Assembly (NCBI GenBank): GCA_016190405.1
Contig: JACPQO010000131.1
Location: 1 to 5,051, forward strand
DNA length: 5,051 nucleotides
Origin: Chloroflexota bacterium
GTDB taxonomy: Bacteria > Chloroflexota > Dehalococcoidia > SM23-28-2 > RBG-16-64-32
Reading direction: 5' to 3'
The notes beneath the pieces are model-generated. The model had not been told where the DNA came from. It ran no database searches and worked only from the letters and a program-made list of their open reading frames with translations. Of the stretch, positions 4,260-5,051 are shown piece after piece. Every line of letters begins with the position of its first letter. Within the stretch, counting starts at the first letter, position 1. Both the position numbers and the translations under genes were made by a program.

Positions 4260-5051
4260 CTCCACCTCCCTCCCACCCAGCGACCGCGGGCCGCGCTCTG
4301 GGAGCGCCCCCGCAGCCGCCAGCCGCTGGCCGGCGTGGACTGCGCGGGCGCCGAACGGCTGCCCCGGCGGTCCCGGTAGGCCAGCAGCGCCGCCGCCAGC
4401 AGCGCCACCCGCTCCTCGTTCAGGCCGTTCTCCTGCTGGGGCTGGAAGTGCTTCTCCACGAAGCGGGTGTCCAACCTGCCCGCCTGAAAGTGGGCGTTCT
4501 CCATTACCTGGAGGTGGAACGGAATGTTGGTGCTGACCCCCACGATCTTGAACTCGCGCAGGGCCCGGCGCATCCGCTGGATCGCCTCCGGCCGGTCGCG
4601 CCCCCAGGTGCACAGCTTGGCGATGAGCGGGTCATAGTGGTACGAGATCTCCAGGCCGTCATAGAGCGCCGAGTCGACTCTGATTCCGGGACCTCCCGGC
4701 ACGGTCACAAAGCTCACGGTTCCCACCGAGGGCAGGAAGTTGTTGAAGGGGTCTTCCGCCGCCACCCGGCACTCGATGGCCCAGCCCTGCACCCGGATAT
4801 CGCGCTGCCGGTATGGCAACGGCTCGCCGGCGGCCACCCGTATCTGGTCCGCCACCAGGTCCACCCCCGTCACCATCTCTGTTACCGGGTGCTCCACCTG
4901 CAGCCGCGTGTTCATCTCCAGGAAGTTCACCGTCCCTTTGCGATCGATGAGGAACTCCAGGGTGCCCACGTTGGTGTAGCCCACGGCCCGCGCCGCTGCC
5001 ATGGCCATCTCGTTCAGGCGGGCACGCAGACGCGCGCCGACGGCGGTAGAC
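4241..5051 (-). CDS. accC: Biotin carboxylase subunit of an acyl-CoA carboxylase (3' part; 5' end outside window)
   Basis: ATP-grasp enzyme that carboxylates biotin with bicarbonate and ATP, the first step of acetyl-, propionyl- or related acyl-CoA carboxylase. The frame is open to the right edge (S-T-A-V-G-A-R before the ATG at 5006-5008), so that ATG is internal. The 269 residues seen are the C-terminal part of about 450-510. EMNTRLQVEHPVTEM (fragment residues 45-59) holds the active-site Glu, Asn, Arg and Glu known from E. coli AccC (E288, N290, R292, E296). P-G-G-P-G-I-R-V-D-S contains the bicarbonate-binding Arg, followed by Y-H-Y-D-P-L-I-A-K-L, and G-V-S-T-N-I-P-F lies in the C-terminal lobe. 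The tail, with W-R-L-R-G-R, ends where stand-alone subunits usually end; the last residues (WVGGRWRWGNGT) come from the overlap with the carrier gene. acc, pcc and mcc type cannot be separated from this fragment. Confidence 0.93.
   Translation of the reverse strand, partial: STAVGARLRARLNEMAMAAARAVGYTNVGTLEFLIDRKGTVNFLEMNTRLQVEHPVTEMVTGVDLVADQIRVAAGEPLPYRQRDIRVQGWAIECRVAAEDPFNNFLPSVGTVSFVTVPGGPGIRVDSALYDGLEISYHYDPLIAKLCTWGRDRPEAIQRMRRALREFKIVGVSTNIPFHLQVMENAHFQAGRLDTRFVEKHFQPQQENGLNEERVALLAAALLAYRDRRGSRSAPAQSTPASGWRLRGRSQSAARGRWVGGRWRWGNGT

Noticed and set aside
4290..4613. Long N-terminal extension of the carrier-protein frame up to 4613
   Set aside because: That part is the shadow of the biotin carboxylase gene. 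Its translation is Gly/Pro/Ala-rich and unlike any carrier protein, while the carboxylase frame there is clearly conserved.

Overview
The window is GC-rich bacterial chromosome with tightly packed housekeeping genes and no sign of phage, transposase, CRISPR or tRNA/rRNA. The short interspersed repeat CCTGAGCTTGTCGAAGG, the GC content and the separate, overlapping biotin carboxylase and biotin carrier genes suggest a Chloroflexota-like (possibly Dehalococcoidia-related) genome. That placement is inference from memory, not a database result.

Layout. On the plus strand, positions 1-1638 hold the 3' two thirds of pheT (phenylalanyl-tRNA synthetase beta chain), cut by the left window edge. Positions 1639-1983 are a gene-free convergent junction rich in inverted repeats and interspersed repeat copies. 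Everything to the right is on the minus strand and, in transcription order, reads: a biotin carboxylase fragment cut by the right edge (5051-4241); an overlapping biotin carrier subunit (about 4259-3732); a good sigma-70-type promoter in the 72-nt gap; infC (IF3, 3659-3024); rpmI (L35, 3005-2796); rplT (L20, 2784-2428); and a PaaI-type hotdog thioesterase (2352-1984).

How the genes work together. The biotin carboxylase and carrier form the first half-reaction of an acyl-CoA carboxylase (acetyl-, propionyl- or similar). The carboxyltransferase is not in the window. infC-rpmI-rplT is the classical IF3/L35/L20 operon, and the thioesterase appears to be transcribed as its last gene. pheT belongs to translation too, but faces the operon instead of following it.

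Most notable points: (i) infC has no ATG, GTG, TTG or CTG in the N-terminal region that must be translated and appears to start at ATC; (ii) rpmI and rplT both start with TTG, so the whole operon relies on weak start codons that IF3 itself discriminates against; (iii) the thioesterase frame is open right back to the rplT stop codon, with family-like N-terminal sequence upstream of its first ATG; (iv) the two carboxylase genes overlap in a purine-rich G-run, a -1 frame relation; (v) the convergent junction carries two variant copies of one short repeat plus nested hairpins. I found no convincing new multi-gene system. The main interest is in unusual translational signals and the repeat-rich junction.
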